From Candidatus Uhrbacteria bacterium (GTDB lineage: Bacteria > Patescibacteriota > Patescibacteriia > UBA9934): 48,296 bases of DNA. Shown piece after piece: positions 38,266 to 47,823 of this stretch. Made by a program: the position numbers and the translations under genes. Under the pieces are notes generated by a model. It had not been told where the DNA came from, searched no databases, and saw nothing but the letters and a program-made list of their open reading frames with translations. Location: positions 1-48,296 of the forward strand of contig CALRAI010000005.1 in the NCBI GenBank assembly GCA_943350635.1, given 5' to 3'. Position 1 is the first letter of the stretch. Each line of letters starts with the position of its first letter.

Positions 38266-39177
38266 ATGGCTGAGCCAATACTTTCTCCGGAACTGCAAGC
38301 AATCGAGCGAGAACATCAGCGAAAGGTTCGTATTGTCGAGGCGCGACCAACGTTGCTGCGATTGAGCTTTTTGGTGGCGCTGGTTGCGGACATTGCGATG
38401 CTCGCATTTTTTGCATTTTTCATTATTGGATACGTGGTTTCTGATTCGTTCGTGGAGCTTCGATCTGCTGCGGCGTTTAAGGATAATGTGGCGTCGTTGC
38501 ATGCCATTGCGCAAGGAAGTCATGCACAGCAGCTCACGATTGGATCCGCAAAAGTCGTACAGGGAACACCGACGAGTTATGATTTTTACTCCACAATCAA
38601 AAACGTGAATGCGGATTGGTACGCAACGTTTACCTATCAGTTTACGAGCGGAAGCACGTCGTCCCGTATTGAAGAGGGCTTTGTAATGCCAGGGGAACAG
38701 AAATATCTCTTATCGCTGGGAACAAAAGCAGAAAGCCGCCCAACATCAGCGTCGATAACATTGAGTAATTTAGTGTGGCATCGTGTGGATCATCACGTTG
38801 CGCCAAATCTTTCAGAGTGGATGGCACAGCACGCAAATTTTGTGATAACAGCGCCAACGTATGCTGCGGACATTGCGTTAGCGAGCGAGAAGATTGGTAG
38901 AACCACATGGACGGTAGCGAACGCGTCGGCGTACAGTTATTGGCAACCAAAGTTTACCGTGATTCTCGAGCGCGCAGGTGCAGTGGTTGGGGTAACGCAA
39001 GCGCCATTTTCTCAATTTTTAGCCGGGGAGAAGCGTGAGGGAGAGGTGCGATGGTATGGAGATATTCCGCTCACGGCAACCGCGACGGTTACTCCTGAAG
39101 TGAATTATTTTGACGAAACGAGTTACATGTCGCCGCAGGGCAGTCAGCAGGAGGATCCTCGCGACGCGTTGAAATAA
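38266..39177 (+). CDS. Membrane-anchored hypothetical protein
   Basis: MAEPILSPELQAIEREH..., one N-terminal TM (LVALVADIAMLAFFAFFIIGYVV) then exported beta-rich region. Confidence 0.65.
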   Translation: MAEPILSPELQAIEREHQRKVRIVEARPTLLRLSFLVALVADIAMLAFFAFFIIGYVVSDSFVELRSAAAFKDNVASLHAIAQGSHAQQLTIGSAKVVQGTPTSYDFYSTIKNVNADWYATFTYQFTSGSTSSRIEEGFVMPGEQKYLLSLGTKAESRPTSASITLSNLVWHRVDHHVAPNLSEWMAQHANFVITAPTYAADIALASEKIGRTTWTVANASAYSYWQPKFTVILERAGAVVGVTQAPFSQFLAGEKREGEVRWYGDIPLTATATVTPEVNYFDETSYMSPQGSQQEDPRDALK

Positions 39178-39192
39178 GTGTATAGTGAGGTC

Positions 39193-40317
39193 ATGGCATT
39201 CGCTTCTCTTGCTTTGCTCCGGAAAGGAGATGTTTTTCTGATGATCGCAGCCGTGGTGCTGATTGCGTTTGGTTTTTCGGCAATATTTTCGGTGGAACTT
39301 TCGCGTGGTGTCGATGATGTGTTCCTGCAAAAGCAGGCAATTGCGCTGGGTATTGGAATTGTGGCGTGTGTGATTGTTGCTGCAATGAACTATCACGCAC
39401 TTCGGCACTATGCTCGGGGATTGTATGCGGTTGGTGTGCTCATGTTGTGTTTGGTATTTGTGCTCGGAAGAACGTTAAATGGATCAACGGGATGGTTCGT
39501 GCTTGGGGGTTTTGCCTTTCAGCCGGTGGAAGTGATGAAAGTTGCGGTAATGATCATATTGGCATTGTATTTCAGCGAGCGTGCTAAGCGTCGGTTTGGT
39601 TGGAAAGATTTTTTTGTGAGCGGTGGACTTGTGGCTTTGCCGGTGGCGCTTCTTATGTTTCAGCCAGATTTGGGCGGCGCGGCGCTATTGGTGGGTACAT
39701 GGATAGTAATGATGGTATTTGCGGGCATTCGTCCAACGCAGATTGGCGCGCTGTGCGCTGGGACGATTCTGGTGGTGATCGTCGGATGGTTTTTTGTATT
39801 TAAACCACACCAGAAGGATCGTATTCTCACGTTTTTTGATCCGTCGCTCGATCCATTGGTCACGGGCTACAATGTTATCCAGGCGAAGATTGCTATTGGT
39901 TCCGGTGGGTTGTGGGGGAGAGGACTGGGGGACGGGAGCCAGAGTCAGCTCCGATTCTTACCGCAGAGTCAAACGGACTTTGTGTTTGCGGTGATCGCGG
40001 AGGAACTCGGTTTTATTGGAGTCCTTCTGCTCTTTCTTGCCTTTATGATGTTGTTGTGGCGTATGCTCGTATTGAGTAGGATGGCGCGAGACACATTTGG
40101 CGCATACCTTTGTATTGGAACATTTTCACTGTTATTAGTGGAGATAACGGTGCACATTGGTGCGAATCTCTCGCTGATGCCCGCAACGGGCGTTGCACTC
40201 CCATTTGTAAGTTACGGAGGAAGCTCGCTCTTGTTGTCGCTCGTGTTACTTGGTGTAGTACAGTCGGTTGCGGTACGCTTGCGCCCAGGAGATCGGTTTT
40301 ACGATATTGCCCTATGA
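39193..40317 (+). CDS. rodA: SEDS-family peptidoglycan polymerase (RodA/FtsW)
   Basis: FQPVEVMKVAVMIILALYFS, MFQPDLGGAALL, GYNVIQAKIAIGSGGLWGRGLGDGSQSQLRFLPQSQTDFVFAVIAEELGF. Confidence 0.92.
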   Translation: MAFASLALLRKGDVFLMIAAVVLIAFGFSAIFSVELSRGVDDVFLQKQAIALGIGIVACVIVAAMNYHALRHYARGLYAVGVLMLCLVFVLGRTLNGSTGWFVLGGFAFQPVEVMKVAVMIILALYFSERAKRRFGWKDFFVSGGLVALPVALLMFQPDLGGAALLVGTWIVMMVFAGIRPTQIGALCAGTILVVIVGWFFVFKPHQKDRILTFFDPSLDPLVTGYNVIQAKIAIGSGGLWGRGLGDGSQSQLRFLPQSQTDFVFAVIAEELGFIGVLLLFLAFMMLLWRMLVLSRMARDTFGAYLCIGTFSLLLVEITVHIGANLSLMPATGVALPFVSYGGSSLLLSLVLLGVVQSVAVRLRPGDRFYDIAL

Positions 40318-40619
40318 TTCCTTTGCAGAATAGCCTTTTGGAGCCGCTCGCAACATGTCCGTTTTGTGGCGTTTCGTACAGCGAGGAGCGCTTACGTACG
40401 CTCAAAAAGGATGCACGTCGCGAGGTGTTGCATGCAACGTGTTCCCAGTGTGCTCGTGCAATGTTCTTTACCGTAGAGCGCTCTGAACAGAATATCTCTT
40501 GCGTAGGCATTTTTACGGATTGTGACGCTCAAGACGCGATGCGATTTATGACACGAATGCCACTCACTCTCGACGATGTGCTGTCGGCACACTTGGCATT
40601 GGAGAAGATGGGGAAATAA
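40314..40619 (+). CDS. Small zinc-ribbon-like protein
   Basis: ATCPFCGVSY...ATCSQCARAMFF; ATGA overlap with rodA stop. Confidence 0.6.
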   Translation: MIPLQNSLLEPLATCPFCGVSYSEERLRTLKKDARREVLHATCSQCARAMFFTVERSEQNISCVGIFTDCDAQDAMRFMTRMPLTLDDVLSAHLALEKMGK

Positions 40620-40688
40620 GGGGGTTTCGCATATTGTGTATGAGAAGTTTGACAAAATGGCTAGGATTCGATGAAATACCCGCCATCT

Positions 40689-41375
40689 ATGCACAAACAC
40701 GCAACAATGAATGCCACCCTTCGTGAACTGAAAGGCCGCGCAACTGAAGCACTTCGTGCTGAAGGAGCCGTCCCAGCAGTCGTGTACGGCTTCGGCACCG
40801 AACCAACCAACATTCAGGTCGATCGTAATGCATTTTTAAAAGTGCTTGCTGCAGCGGGTTCAAGCACCGTTGTTGATCTCGTGGTGGGCGAAAAATCCTT
40901 CCAGGTTCTTATCGGGGAAGTACAGCGCAATGCACTCAACGATTTTGTAACGCACATTGACTTCCGTGCCGTGGATCCTAACCGCAAGATTGAAGCAAAG
41001 ATCCCATTGGTATTGGTGGGTATGGCTCCAGCAGTGAAAGAACTTGGCGGAACCCTCTTGCAGTCGTTGGAAGAGGTGGAAGTTGTTTCCCTTCCAAACG
41101 CGCTTGTTCACGAAATTTCGATCGATGTTTCAAAGCTTGCAACGTTCGACGATGTGATTCGTGTATCCGACATTGTTGCACCAGAAGGTGTGGAAATTAC
41201 TACGGACGGCGAAGTCGCTATCGCGTCTGTGCAGCCACCACGTTCAGAAGAAGAGCTTGCCTCGTTGAACGAAACGGTTGACACCGATGTGTCCAAGGTG
41301 GAAGTTCTCAAGGAAAAGAAGCTCACTCCTGAAGAGGAAGCAGAAAAAGCAAAAGAACCAAAGGATAAGAAATAA
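40689..41375 (+). CDS. rplY: 50S ribosomal protein L25/CTC family
   Basis: LRELKGRATEALRAEGAVPAVVYGFGTEPTNIQVDRNAF, HIDFRAVDPNRKIEAKIPLVLVG. Confidence 0.93.
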   Translation: MHKHATMNATLRELKGRATEALRAEGAVPAVVYGFGTEPTNIQVDRNAFLKVLAAAGSSTVVDLVVGEKSFQVLIGEVQRNALNDFVTHIDFRAVDPNRKIEAKIPLVLVGMAPAVKELGGTLLQSLEEVEVVSLPNALVHEISIDVSKLATFDDVIRVSDIVAPEGVEITTDGEVAIASVQPPRSEEELASLNETVDTDVSKVEVLKEKKLTPEEEAEKAKEPKDKK

Positions 41376-41381
41376 TGCAAC

Positions 41382-41415
41382 AAAAATGCCTCGTCGCCAA
41401 GACGAGGCATTTTTG
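41382..41415. terminator. Bidirectional-looking terminator downstream of rplY
   Basis: aaaaatgcctcgtcgccaagacgaggcattttt. Confidence 0.9.
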
Positions 41416-41432
41416 ATATTATGGAATCTTCT

Positions 41433-42518
41433 ATGATGAAAAAAATCATGTCTTTGTGGAAGCAGTCATTGAAGATTTGGAAGAAAAAGGGAATGCCAAG
41501 AAATTTGATTGTGTTGGGATGTGGAATCTTTGTGTTCACAGGAATACTGGCATCGGTATTGGTGGTTCGGAGAGTATGGACCATGGAAAAATCAGTCGTG
41601 GAATATCCTCCCGCCGTTCTAACCGTGACACATCGTCATCCGTTAACGGGGGCCCTGCTTTCGGAGCCATTGAAGATTCTCCCACAAGTATTCGGGGTGA
41701 TGGTCGAGAATGCTGCCGACGCGTGGCCTTTGTCTGGAATCGACGAGGCGTTTCTTGTTATCGAAGCGCCGGTGGAGGGAAATATTCCGAGGTTCATCGC
41801 ATTCTTTTCGGAAGATCAGGACGTGAAGAAGATAGGTCCCGTTCGATCAGCACGATCGTATTATCTGGATTGGAACGCAGAGTTTCGAGGTATTTACGGA
41901 CACGTTGGCGGATCGCCGGATGCGCTCGCGAACATTGCGAAAGGCGAAGCGCTGGACTTGAATCAATTTTTTCAGGATGAATATTATTATCGCGATGAGC
42001 TGACGCGATACGCGCCGCACAATGTGTATACGAACACCGATCTTTTGAAGGACTCTATTTCAGAGATACGTAAAAAATATTCTGTCGAAGCACCGGTATA
42101 CGATTCGTGGAAATTTGCTGATGGAGCTTCGGAATCGGCGAATAGTGATGCCACGCATATCGCGTGGGGAAATGGATATGACATTGACTGGACGTACGAA
42201 CCTACATCAAACACCTATCATCGCTCACAAGGCGGAAATACGTATACGGCGAACAACGTAGTAATTATTGCAACAGCAATCGGAATGATCCCCGGGGACG
42301 ACAAAGGTCGACGCACGATTCGGACGATTGGAGAAGGAAAAACGACGCTATTACATAACGGTATATCGACTTCTGGAGCATGGAAAAAACTGTCCGCATC
42401 CGATCGAATCCGCTTTTACGATAGCACTGGGAATGAGATAGTAATGAACGCAGGAAAGACGTGGATTGAAGTGATCGACGATCTCGAAAAGATTTCAACT
42501 ACATCGTTGCGTGAATAA
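41433..42518 (+). CDS. DUF3048 (YerB-like) membrane-anchored protein
   Basis: FGVMVENAADAWPLSGIDEAFLVIEAPVEGNIPRFIAFF, KIGPVRSARSYYLDWNAEFRGIYGHVGGSPDAL; alternative ATG at 41421. Confidence 0.85.
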   Translation: MMKKIMSLWKQSLKIWKKKGMPRNLIVLGCGIFVFTGILASVLVVRRVWTMEKSVVEYPPAVLTVTHRHPLTGALLSEPLKILPQVFGVMVENAADAWPLSGIDEAFLVIEAPVEGNIPRFIAFFSEDQDVKKIGPVRSARSYYLDWNAEFRGIYGHVGGSPDALANIAKGEALDLNQFFQDEYYYRDELTRYAPHNVYTNTDLLKDSISEIRKKYSVEAPVYDSWKFADGASESANSDATHIAWGNGYDIDWTYEPTSNTYHRSQGGNTYTANNVVIIATAIGMIPGDDKGRRTIRTIGEGKTTLLHNGISTSGAWKKLSASDRIRFYDSTGNEIVMNAGKTWIEVIDDLEKISTTSLRE

Positions 42519-43398
42519 CGCGCTCGCGACCACTCATGTCCTTGAGCGTTTCAATACTCGCATCAGGAAAGTGTGTAGTAAGAAGTGCCGGTGCGGTGTT
42601 GCGCTGCGACGGATCAATTTCAATGAAGAGATCGACGGTGATGCGATTGCCTTTGCGCGATGCTTCGTGAAGGTACGTTCGAATCTGACTGCAAAGCTCG
42701 TCGTACAATGCTAAGCCATCGGCGCCACCAACAAGCGCGAGTTTTGGTTCGTAATTTTTGACGTCCGGATCACAGTCATTCCATTGCCACGGAGTGAGAT
42801 ACGGAAGATTCGCGGTGACGACGAGATGTGGGGTCAGGTCGTGAATTGTTGGTTTTATAAAAGGTTCAAAGAGTGAGCCCTCAAGAAACGTGACATTAGC
42901 GCCAAGATTTCGTGCGTTATGCTCCGCGATGGTTCTTGCATCGTGGCTAACTTCAATAGCGAATGTTGATTGATGGGTTGCAAGTTCGAGTGATATTGCA
43001 ATCGCGCCGCTTCCGGTGCCAATATCAATGATTGTCGACTGGGAATTGATGACGCGAAGGGCGGCTTCCACGAGTACTTCCGTGTCTGGTCGTGGAATAA
43101 GAACATGATGATTCACGAAAAAGTCGTGACCAAAAAATGCTTTGGTTTGTGTGAGGTACGCTACCGGTTCATGGCGCGCTCGTCGGGCAACAAGGCGCTG
43201 GAATATTTCAATACAATCGGTGCGCACAATTTCATCACCATGCGTAAAAAGATACGCGCTATTCACGCCAAGTACATGGGACAATAACACCTGAGCATCC
43301 AGGCGAGGATTTTGTTTGACGATGCGCGCGGCATCGGCGGGCTTCAGCGCGTCGCCGGCCCATGCGAGAAGCTCGAATATCGTCATTCCGCCGTCCAT
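42499..43398 (-). CDS. prmC: Release factor glutamine methyltransferase
   Basis: RPDTEVLVEAAL, IIDIGTGSGAIAISLE, VTANLPYLT (NPPY-like). Confidence 0.9.
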   Translation of the reverse strand: MDGGMTIFELLAWAGDALKPADAARIVKQNPRLDAQVLLSHVLGVNSAYLFTHGDEIVRTDCIEIFQRLVARRARHEPVAYLTQTKAFFGHDFFVNHHVLIPRPDTEVLVEAALRVINSQSTIIDIGTGSGAIAISLELATHQSTFAIEVSHDARTIAEHNARNLGANVTFLEGSLFEPFIKPTIHDLTPHLVVTANLPYLTPWQWNDCDPDVKNYEPKLALVGGADGLALYDELCSQIRTYLHEASRKGNRITVDLFIEIDPSQRNTAPALLTTHFPDASIETLKDMSGRERVIHATM

Positions 43399-43401
43399 AG
43401 A

Positions 43402-44499
43402 TTATTCGTCGTCCTCATCGTCGCTGGTGAGTTCACCAAATTTTGTATCACGAGCCGCCATTTTGAGCGTGGTGAGAATATCGTTGAGGTTTCCATCAAG
43501 AATTCCTGGCATACCATGCCACGACTGTTTGACGCGATGATCGGTAATACGATCTTGGGGGAAGTTATAGGTGCGAATCTTCTCCGAACGTTCTGCACCA
43601 CCAATCTGACTTCGGCGTTCGGCGTCGAGTGCGGCACGCTTCTTCTCTGCTTCAAAGGTGAATACTCGGGAGCGCATCACGCCCATGGCACGTTCTTTGT
43701 TCTGACTAAACGATCGCTCATCCTGACAGTACACCGTAATTCCCGTTGGTACGTGAACCATACGCACGGCGCTGTACGTGGTGTTTACGCTTTGTCCGCC
43801 AGCACCTTGAGATGTGGTTGCCTCAATGGTGAGATCCTTTGGATTGATGTCGAATTCTTCCTGTTCAATTTTTGGAAGCACAGCCACAGTGGCGGTAGAC
43901 GTGTGAATACGGCCAGCTTTTTCTGTGGACGGAACGCGCTGCACGCGATGCACGCCGCTTTCAAGCTTCATGGTTCCGTATGCGCCATCGCCATGAATTT
44001 CCACAATAATTTCTCGGAAGCCGCCAAGATCATTCTGACTTTGGGAGATGATGGTTGCTTTCCAGGTGTTGCGCTCCGCAAAACGGGTGTACATGCGATA
44101 AAGATCCGCAGCAAACAACGCGGCTTCGTCGCCACCAGTACCGGCGCGAATTTCCATGATGGCATCGTGGCCGTCGATAGGATCGGCGGGAATGAGTGCA
44201 AGCTCAAGATTCATTTCGAGTTGCGGCATGGTTGGAAGAATGGCGGCAATTTCTTGTTCGGCCATTTCACGAATTTCCGGATCTGTATCGTTCAACGTTG
44301 CTTTAGCCTCAGCAAGATTGCGTGCGGCAATTTCGTATATGTTTGCAATATCAAGAATCCGCGTAATCTGCTGATACCGCGCATTTACTTCGCGAAGCTT
44401 TTTGGGATTCCCAAGGGTAGCTGCGCTCATGAGCTCAGCTTCAATGATATCTTTTTCCGCCTTTTTATCGGCGATAACTTTGTCGAATTCCAGTGCCAT
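43402..44499 (-). CDS. prfA: Peptide chain release factor 1
   Basis: [75 protein letters not shown]. Confidence 0.96.
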   Translation of the reverse strand: MALEFDKVIADKKAEKDIIEAELMSAATLGNPKKLREVNARYQQITRILDIANIYEIAARNLAEAKATLNDTDPEIREMAEQEIAAILPTMPQLEMNLELALIPADPIDGHDAIMEIRAGTGGDEAALFAADLYRMYTRFAERNTWKATIISQSQNDLGGFREIIVEIHGDGAYGTMKLESGVHRVQRVPSTEKAGRIHTSTATVAVLPKIEQEEFDINPKDLTIEATTSQGAGGQSVNTTYSAVRMVHVPTGITVYCQDERSFSQNKERAMGVMRSRVFTFEAEKKRAALDAERRSQIGGAERSEKIRTYNFPQDRITDHRVKQSWHGMPGILDGNLNDILTTLKMAARDTKFGELTSDDEDDE

Positions 44500-44516
44500 A
44501 GATTTCAGTATAAACG

Positions 44517-44545
44517 AAAACACCCCATCGTGCGACGGAGTGTTT
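44517..44545 (-). terminator. Terminator downstream of rpmE
   Basis: Minus strand aaacactccgtcgcacgatggggtgtttt. Confidence 0.8.
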
Positions 44546-44555
44546 CCATGAAAAC

Positions 44556-44867
44556 TTAACGAGAAACGGATTTGATGGACGTATCGTTGTTTGCTTTCTT
44601 AGCTGCTTTTGCCTGAGCACGAGCTGCGCGTTCTGCAGCTTTGTCCTTGGCGGTTTTGACAGTAGCGCCCTTCTTGCTGTCCTTTGTGGTGAATTTTTCT
44701 ACGCGACGAGCAGTGTCCAAGATTTTCTGCTTACCGGTAAAGAATGGGTGACACGCACTGCACAATTCGATGTCGATCTTTTCCAGGCTTGAACCAACCG
44801 TGTATACCGCGCCACAAGCGCAGGTAATGGTGGAATCAAAGTACTTTGGATGGATTGCTGCCTTCAT
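44556..44867 (-). CDS. rpmE: 50S ribosomal protein L31 with basic C-terminal extension
   Basis: [59 protein letters not shown]. Confidence 0.93.
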   Translation of the reverse strand: MKAAIHPKYFDSTITCACGAVYTVGSSLEKIDIELCSACHPFFTGKQKILDTARRVEKFTTKDSKKGATVKTAKDKAAERAARAQAKAAKKANNDTSIKSVSR

Positions 44868-44938
44868 AGAGGGAGGTTGAGACTGCTTTGTATACAGTCG
44901 AATAAGTGCGGAAATAGTATCGGGAATGAGGGTTTTTG

Positions 44939-45097
44939 TCAAAAGTCTGGTTGCATGATTTCTATAGTTTCCAAGTATTTATGAAGAATATCTCGGATAA
45001 ATTGGGAACGAGTAACGTGACGGTCGTCGGCCATAATATCGAGCATTTCTGCCATAGCTCTTGGAAGCGAAATAGTGATAGTGGGGGAGGCTCGCAT
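44939..45097 (-). CDS. Ribbon-helix-helix (CopG/ParD-like) DNA-binding protein
   Basis: MRASPTITISLPRAMAEMLDIMADDRHVTRSQFIRDILHKYLETIEIMQPDF. Confidence 0.8.
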   Translation of the reverse strand: MRASPTITISLPRAMAEMLDIMADDRHVTRSQFIRDILHKYLETIEIMQPDF

Positions 45098-45104
45098 AAT
45101 TTCC

Positions 45105-45135
45105 GTGTAAGACAATGTAAGACACTGTCTTACAT
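45105..45135. promoter_or_regulatory. Predicted operator of RHH gene: TGTAAGACA direct repeat plus palindrome
   Basis: gtgtaagaca (45105-45114) + atgtaagaca-c-tgtcttacat (45115-45135, perfect 10-bp arms); minus-strand tataat lies just upstream. Confidence 0.75.
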
Positions 45136-45259
45136 AAGAAAAATTATACACCCCAACTCGCTTATCGACAGGCTCTCGCTTCGCCCGATCCAGTCACGTC
45201 CTCCCACCCCACTCAAAAGAATCAGTTTTCTTGCTTTTCCGCAAGCATTAGCCTAAAAT

Positions 45260-46267
45260 ATGCGCATTATGCCAACGCCAGTTACGGATTTTTCTTACAA
45301 TCTTCCCGAGGAACTCATCGCGCAAACTCCCCTCGAGCCACGCGACGCTTCGCGGATTTTGGTGCTCGACCGGAATTCTGGTTTAGTCGTTCACCGACCT
45401 CGATTCTCCGAAATCCTCGATGAGTTGTGCGCTGGCGACGTTCTTGTTTTCAATATTTCCAAAGTTTTCAAGGCGCGACTTTCCATCGAGGGTTTCGAAG
45501 TCTTTGTCCTGAAGGTTCGCGACGGCGAGATTGATGCCTTAGTAAAACCCGGACGAAAGGCGGGAATCGGCTTCCGTATTGGTGATTTCAACGTTGTTTC
45601 AAAAACCGACGACGGGATTGTAACGTTGAGCACTGGCCGATCCGCAGCCGAAATGTTCGCGTTCTGCGAATCTGCAGGATCAGTACCGACTCCACCATAC
45701 GTCACCACCGAACTCGCTGATCCTGATCGTTACCAAACCGTGTATGCAAAAACAACAGGATCTGTTGCTGCGCCAACAGCGGGATTGCACTTCACGCCAG
45801 AGCTTATCGACCAAGCACGAGCAAAGGGTGTCCAAATCGAAGAGGTAATACTTCACGTCGGTATCGGCACGTTCCGACCGGTGCAGACCGATCACGTCGA
45901 GGATCACATAATGCATGCAGAATTTGTCGAAATTGATGAACAAACTGTCGCTCGAATTCGATCAGCAAAAGCTGAGGGTCGTCGAATTATCGCCGTCGGA
46001 ACCACGACGGTGAGAGTTCTGGAGGGTGTCGCTCTTACGATCGGCGAGCTTGTTACATACAGTGGCGAGATCAACATGTTCATCGCGCCAGGATTTGAGT
46101 TCAACGTCATCGACGGCCTTATTACGAATTTCCACCTGCCGAAGTCGACCTTGCTCATGTTGGTTTCCGCATTTGCTGGTCGCGAAAGCGTTTTGGCGGC
46201 ATATCAGCAGGCGATCGATCAACGCTATCGATTTTTCTCCTTTGGCGACGCTATGTTTATTCGGTAG
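45260..46267 (+). CDS. queA: S-adenosylmethionine:tRNA ribosyltransferase-isomerase
   Basis: FSYNLPEELIAQTPLEPRDASRILVLDR, GSVAAPTAGLHFTPELI, HVGIGTFRPVQTDHVEDHIMHAE, ITNFHLPKSTLLMLVSAFAG. Confidence 0.95.
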   Translation: MRIMPTPVTDFSYNLPEELIAQTPLEPRDASRILVLDRNSGLVVHRPRFSEILDELCAGDVLVFNISKVFKARLSIEGFEVFVLKVRDGEIDALVKPGRKAGIGFRIGDFNVVSKTDDGIVTLSTGRSAAEMFAFCESAGSVPTPPYVTTELADPDRYQTVYAKTTGSVAAPTAGLHFTPELIDQARAKGVQIEEVILHVGIGTFRPVQTDHVEDHIMHAEFVEIDEQTVARIRSAKAEGRRIIAVGTTTVRVLEGVALTIGELVTYSGEINMFIAPGFEFNVIDGLITNFHLPKSTLLMLVSAFAGRESVLAAYQQAIDQRYRFFSFGDAMFIR

Positions 46268-46314
46268 CTTTGTAGATTTTTTCGGGATGTGTCACAGTGT
46301 GCTCGGAGGTGCTT

Positions 46315-46734
46315 ATGGCACGTGACACGATTTTGGTAGTTGATGACGACCCAGATCTTCGTCAGATGATCGGACTGTATATCGGCGGGACGCTTGGTTG
46401 GCGAGTGCTCGAGGCCGATGGCGTGGAGTCCGCGACTGACGTGCTTCGGGTGGAAATACAACGGATCGCGGTCATTATTTCCGACGACCGCATGGGCGGC
46501 TACGGCAGGAACGGGTCGGACCTGTTCCTCCAACGTTCGCTGGATTTGCATGTTCACGGAATTCCGTTCGTGCTACTGAGCGGAACAAGCGAACCGCAGT
46601 TTTTGGCGACGGCACGGGAATTCGGCATGGTTCCCATGCAAAAGCCGGTTCGGCTGAACGTGCTCGGGGCGCTGCTCGATACACTCATTTCCACGATGCC
46701 ACTGTCGATTCCGCCAACGCCGAGCGAGCAATGA
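46315..46734 (+). CDS. Single-domain response regulator receiver protein
   Basis: ILVVDDDPDLRQMI, IISDDRMGG, VLLSGTSE, MQKPV; strong SD GGAGGT at about 46304. Confidence 0.88.
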   Translation: MARDTILVVDDDPDLRQMIGLYIGGTLGWRVLEADGVESATDVLRVEIQRIAVIISDDRMGGYGRNGSDLFLQRSLDLHVHGIPFVLLSGTSEPQFLATAREFGMVPMQKPVRLNVLGALLDTLISTMPLSIPPTPSEQ

Positions 46735-46755
46735 CATGCCGAGCGAGGGACCTAC

Positions 46756-46796
46756 GAGACCACCGAGAATACGCTCGGTGGTCTTGCCTTTTTTGG
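46756..46796 (+). terminator. Rho-independent terminator
   Basis: gagaccaccgagaatacgctcggtggtcttgcctttttt. Confidence 0.85.
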
Positions 46797-46937
46797 CGAA
46801 TCTTTGTACTATTCTGCCGTCTTCTACGGACACTTATTCACGCAAATCTCACAGGTTTTTGATAAAACGTCGACTGGATCCTCCCTGGCGTAGACAGGGC
46901 CCAAGACGCAAAAACTGAGGATAAAAGGATTATTACT

Positions 46938-47810
46938 ATGGCAAAGATGCCAACATTGTTAGAGATGCTTAAGGCCGGTGTTCACTTTGGTCACCAGTCC
47001 AGCCGTTGGCACCCAAAAATGAAGGAATTCATTCATGGTGAACGGGGCGGTGTGCACATCATCAACATCGAGAAGACGCTCACGCAGCTCGAAAAAGCAC
47101 TCACGTTCGTTACGGAAACAACAGCGCGTGGTGGCTCGATCGTTTTCGTGGGCACCAAACGCCAGGCGCAGCCAATCGTGGAAGCCTTTGCGAAGGAGTC
47201 CGGCATGCCATACATCAACACCCGTTGGTTGGGTGGAACGCTCACGAACTTTGCACAGATTCAAAAGCTCATCCGTCATTTCTTAGACTTGAAGGACAAG
47301 TCTGCAAAGGGCGAGCTGAAGAAATACACCAAGCTTGAACAGCTTCAGTTCTCCCGTGAAATCGAGGAACTCGACGAAAAGATTGGAGGACTTTCCACGC
47401 TCACAAAACTTCCGGACGCATTGTTTATTTTGGACGCTCGTCACGAGAAGACTGCGGTTCGCGAAGCAACGACCATGGGCGTAACTATGGTGGCGCTTGT
47501 GGATAGCAACGTGAACCCTCGTGGTATCCGTTACGTTATTCCAGGAAACGACGACGCTGTAGGAAGCTTGGAAATGATCACCAAGTTGGTTGCAGAAGCC
47601 GTGAAGGAAGGAAAGGCTCGCGCCATCGCCAACGTGAAGGCAGCAGCTGATGTGCGAAAGAATGCAGAAGATGAGGTAAAATTAACAGACAGTTCTCGTG
47701 TTGCGGTGGACGATTTGGACGACGCAACCAAGGAAGAGCTTGCTATGAAGGCAGGTGCAGCAAAGGCAGAGGCGAAGCCGGAAGTTCGTAAACCAGAAAA
47801 CAAGAAATAA
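46938..47810 (+). CDS. rpsB: 30S ribosomal protein S2
   Basis: LLEMLKAGVHFGHQSSRWHPKMKEFIHGERGGVHIINIEKT, PYINTRWLGGTLTNF, DSNVNPRGIRYVIPGNDDAVGS. Confidence 0.97.
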   Translation: MAKMPTLLEMLKAGVHFGHQSSRWHPKMKEFIHGERGGVHIINIEKTLTQLEKALTFVTETTARGGSIVFVGTKRQAQPIVEAFAKESGMPYINTRWLGGTLTNFAQIQKLIRHFLDLKDKSAKGELKKYTKLEQLQFSREIEELDEKIGGLSTLTKLPDALFILDARHEKTAVREATTMGVTMVALVDSNVNPRGIRYVIPGNDDAVGSLEMITKLVAEAVKEGKARAIANVKAAADVRKNAEDEVKLTDSSRVAVDDLDDATKEELAMKAGAAKAEAKPEVRKPENKK

Positions 47811-47823
47811 TTGAATATCCACT

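Noticed and set aside
40314-40619. Longer start (40110) for the zinc-ribbon ORF
   Set aside because: Would overlap rodA by about 200 nt out of frame; ATG at 40314 overlaps the rodA stop in a normal ATGA junction.
43312-44559. 415-aa plus-strand ORF
   Set aside because: Antisense to prfA, which is unambiguous.
46860-46937. Autoregulatory leader RNA of rpsB
   Set aside because: Some local pairing (ccctggcgtagacaggg) but no clear match to a known S2 leader; too weak to call.
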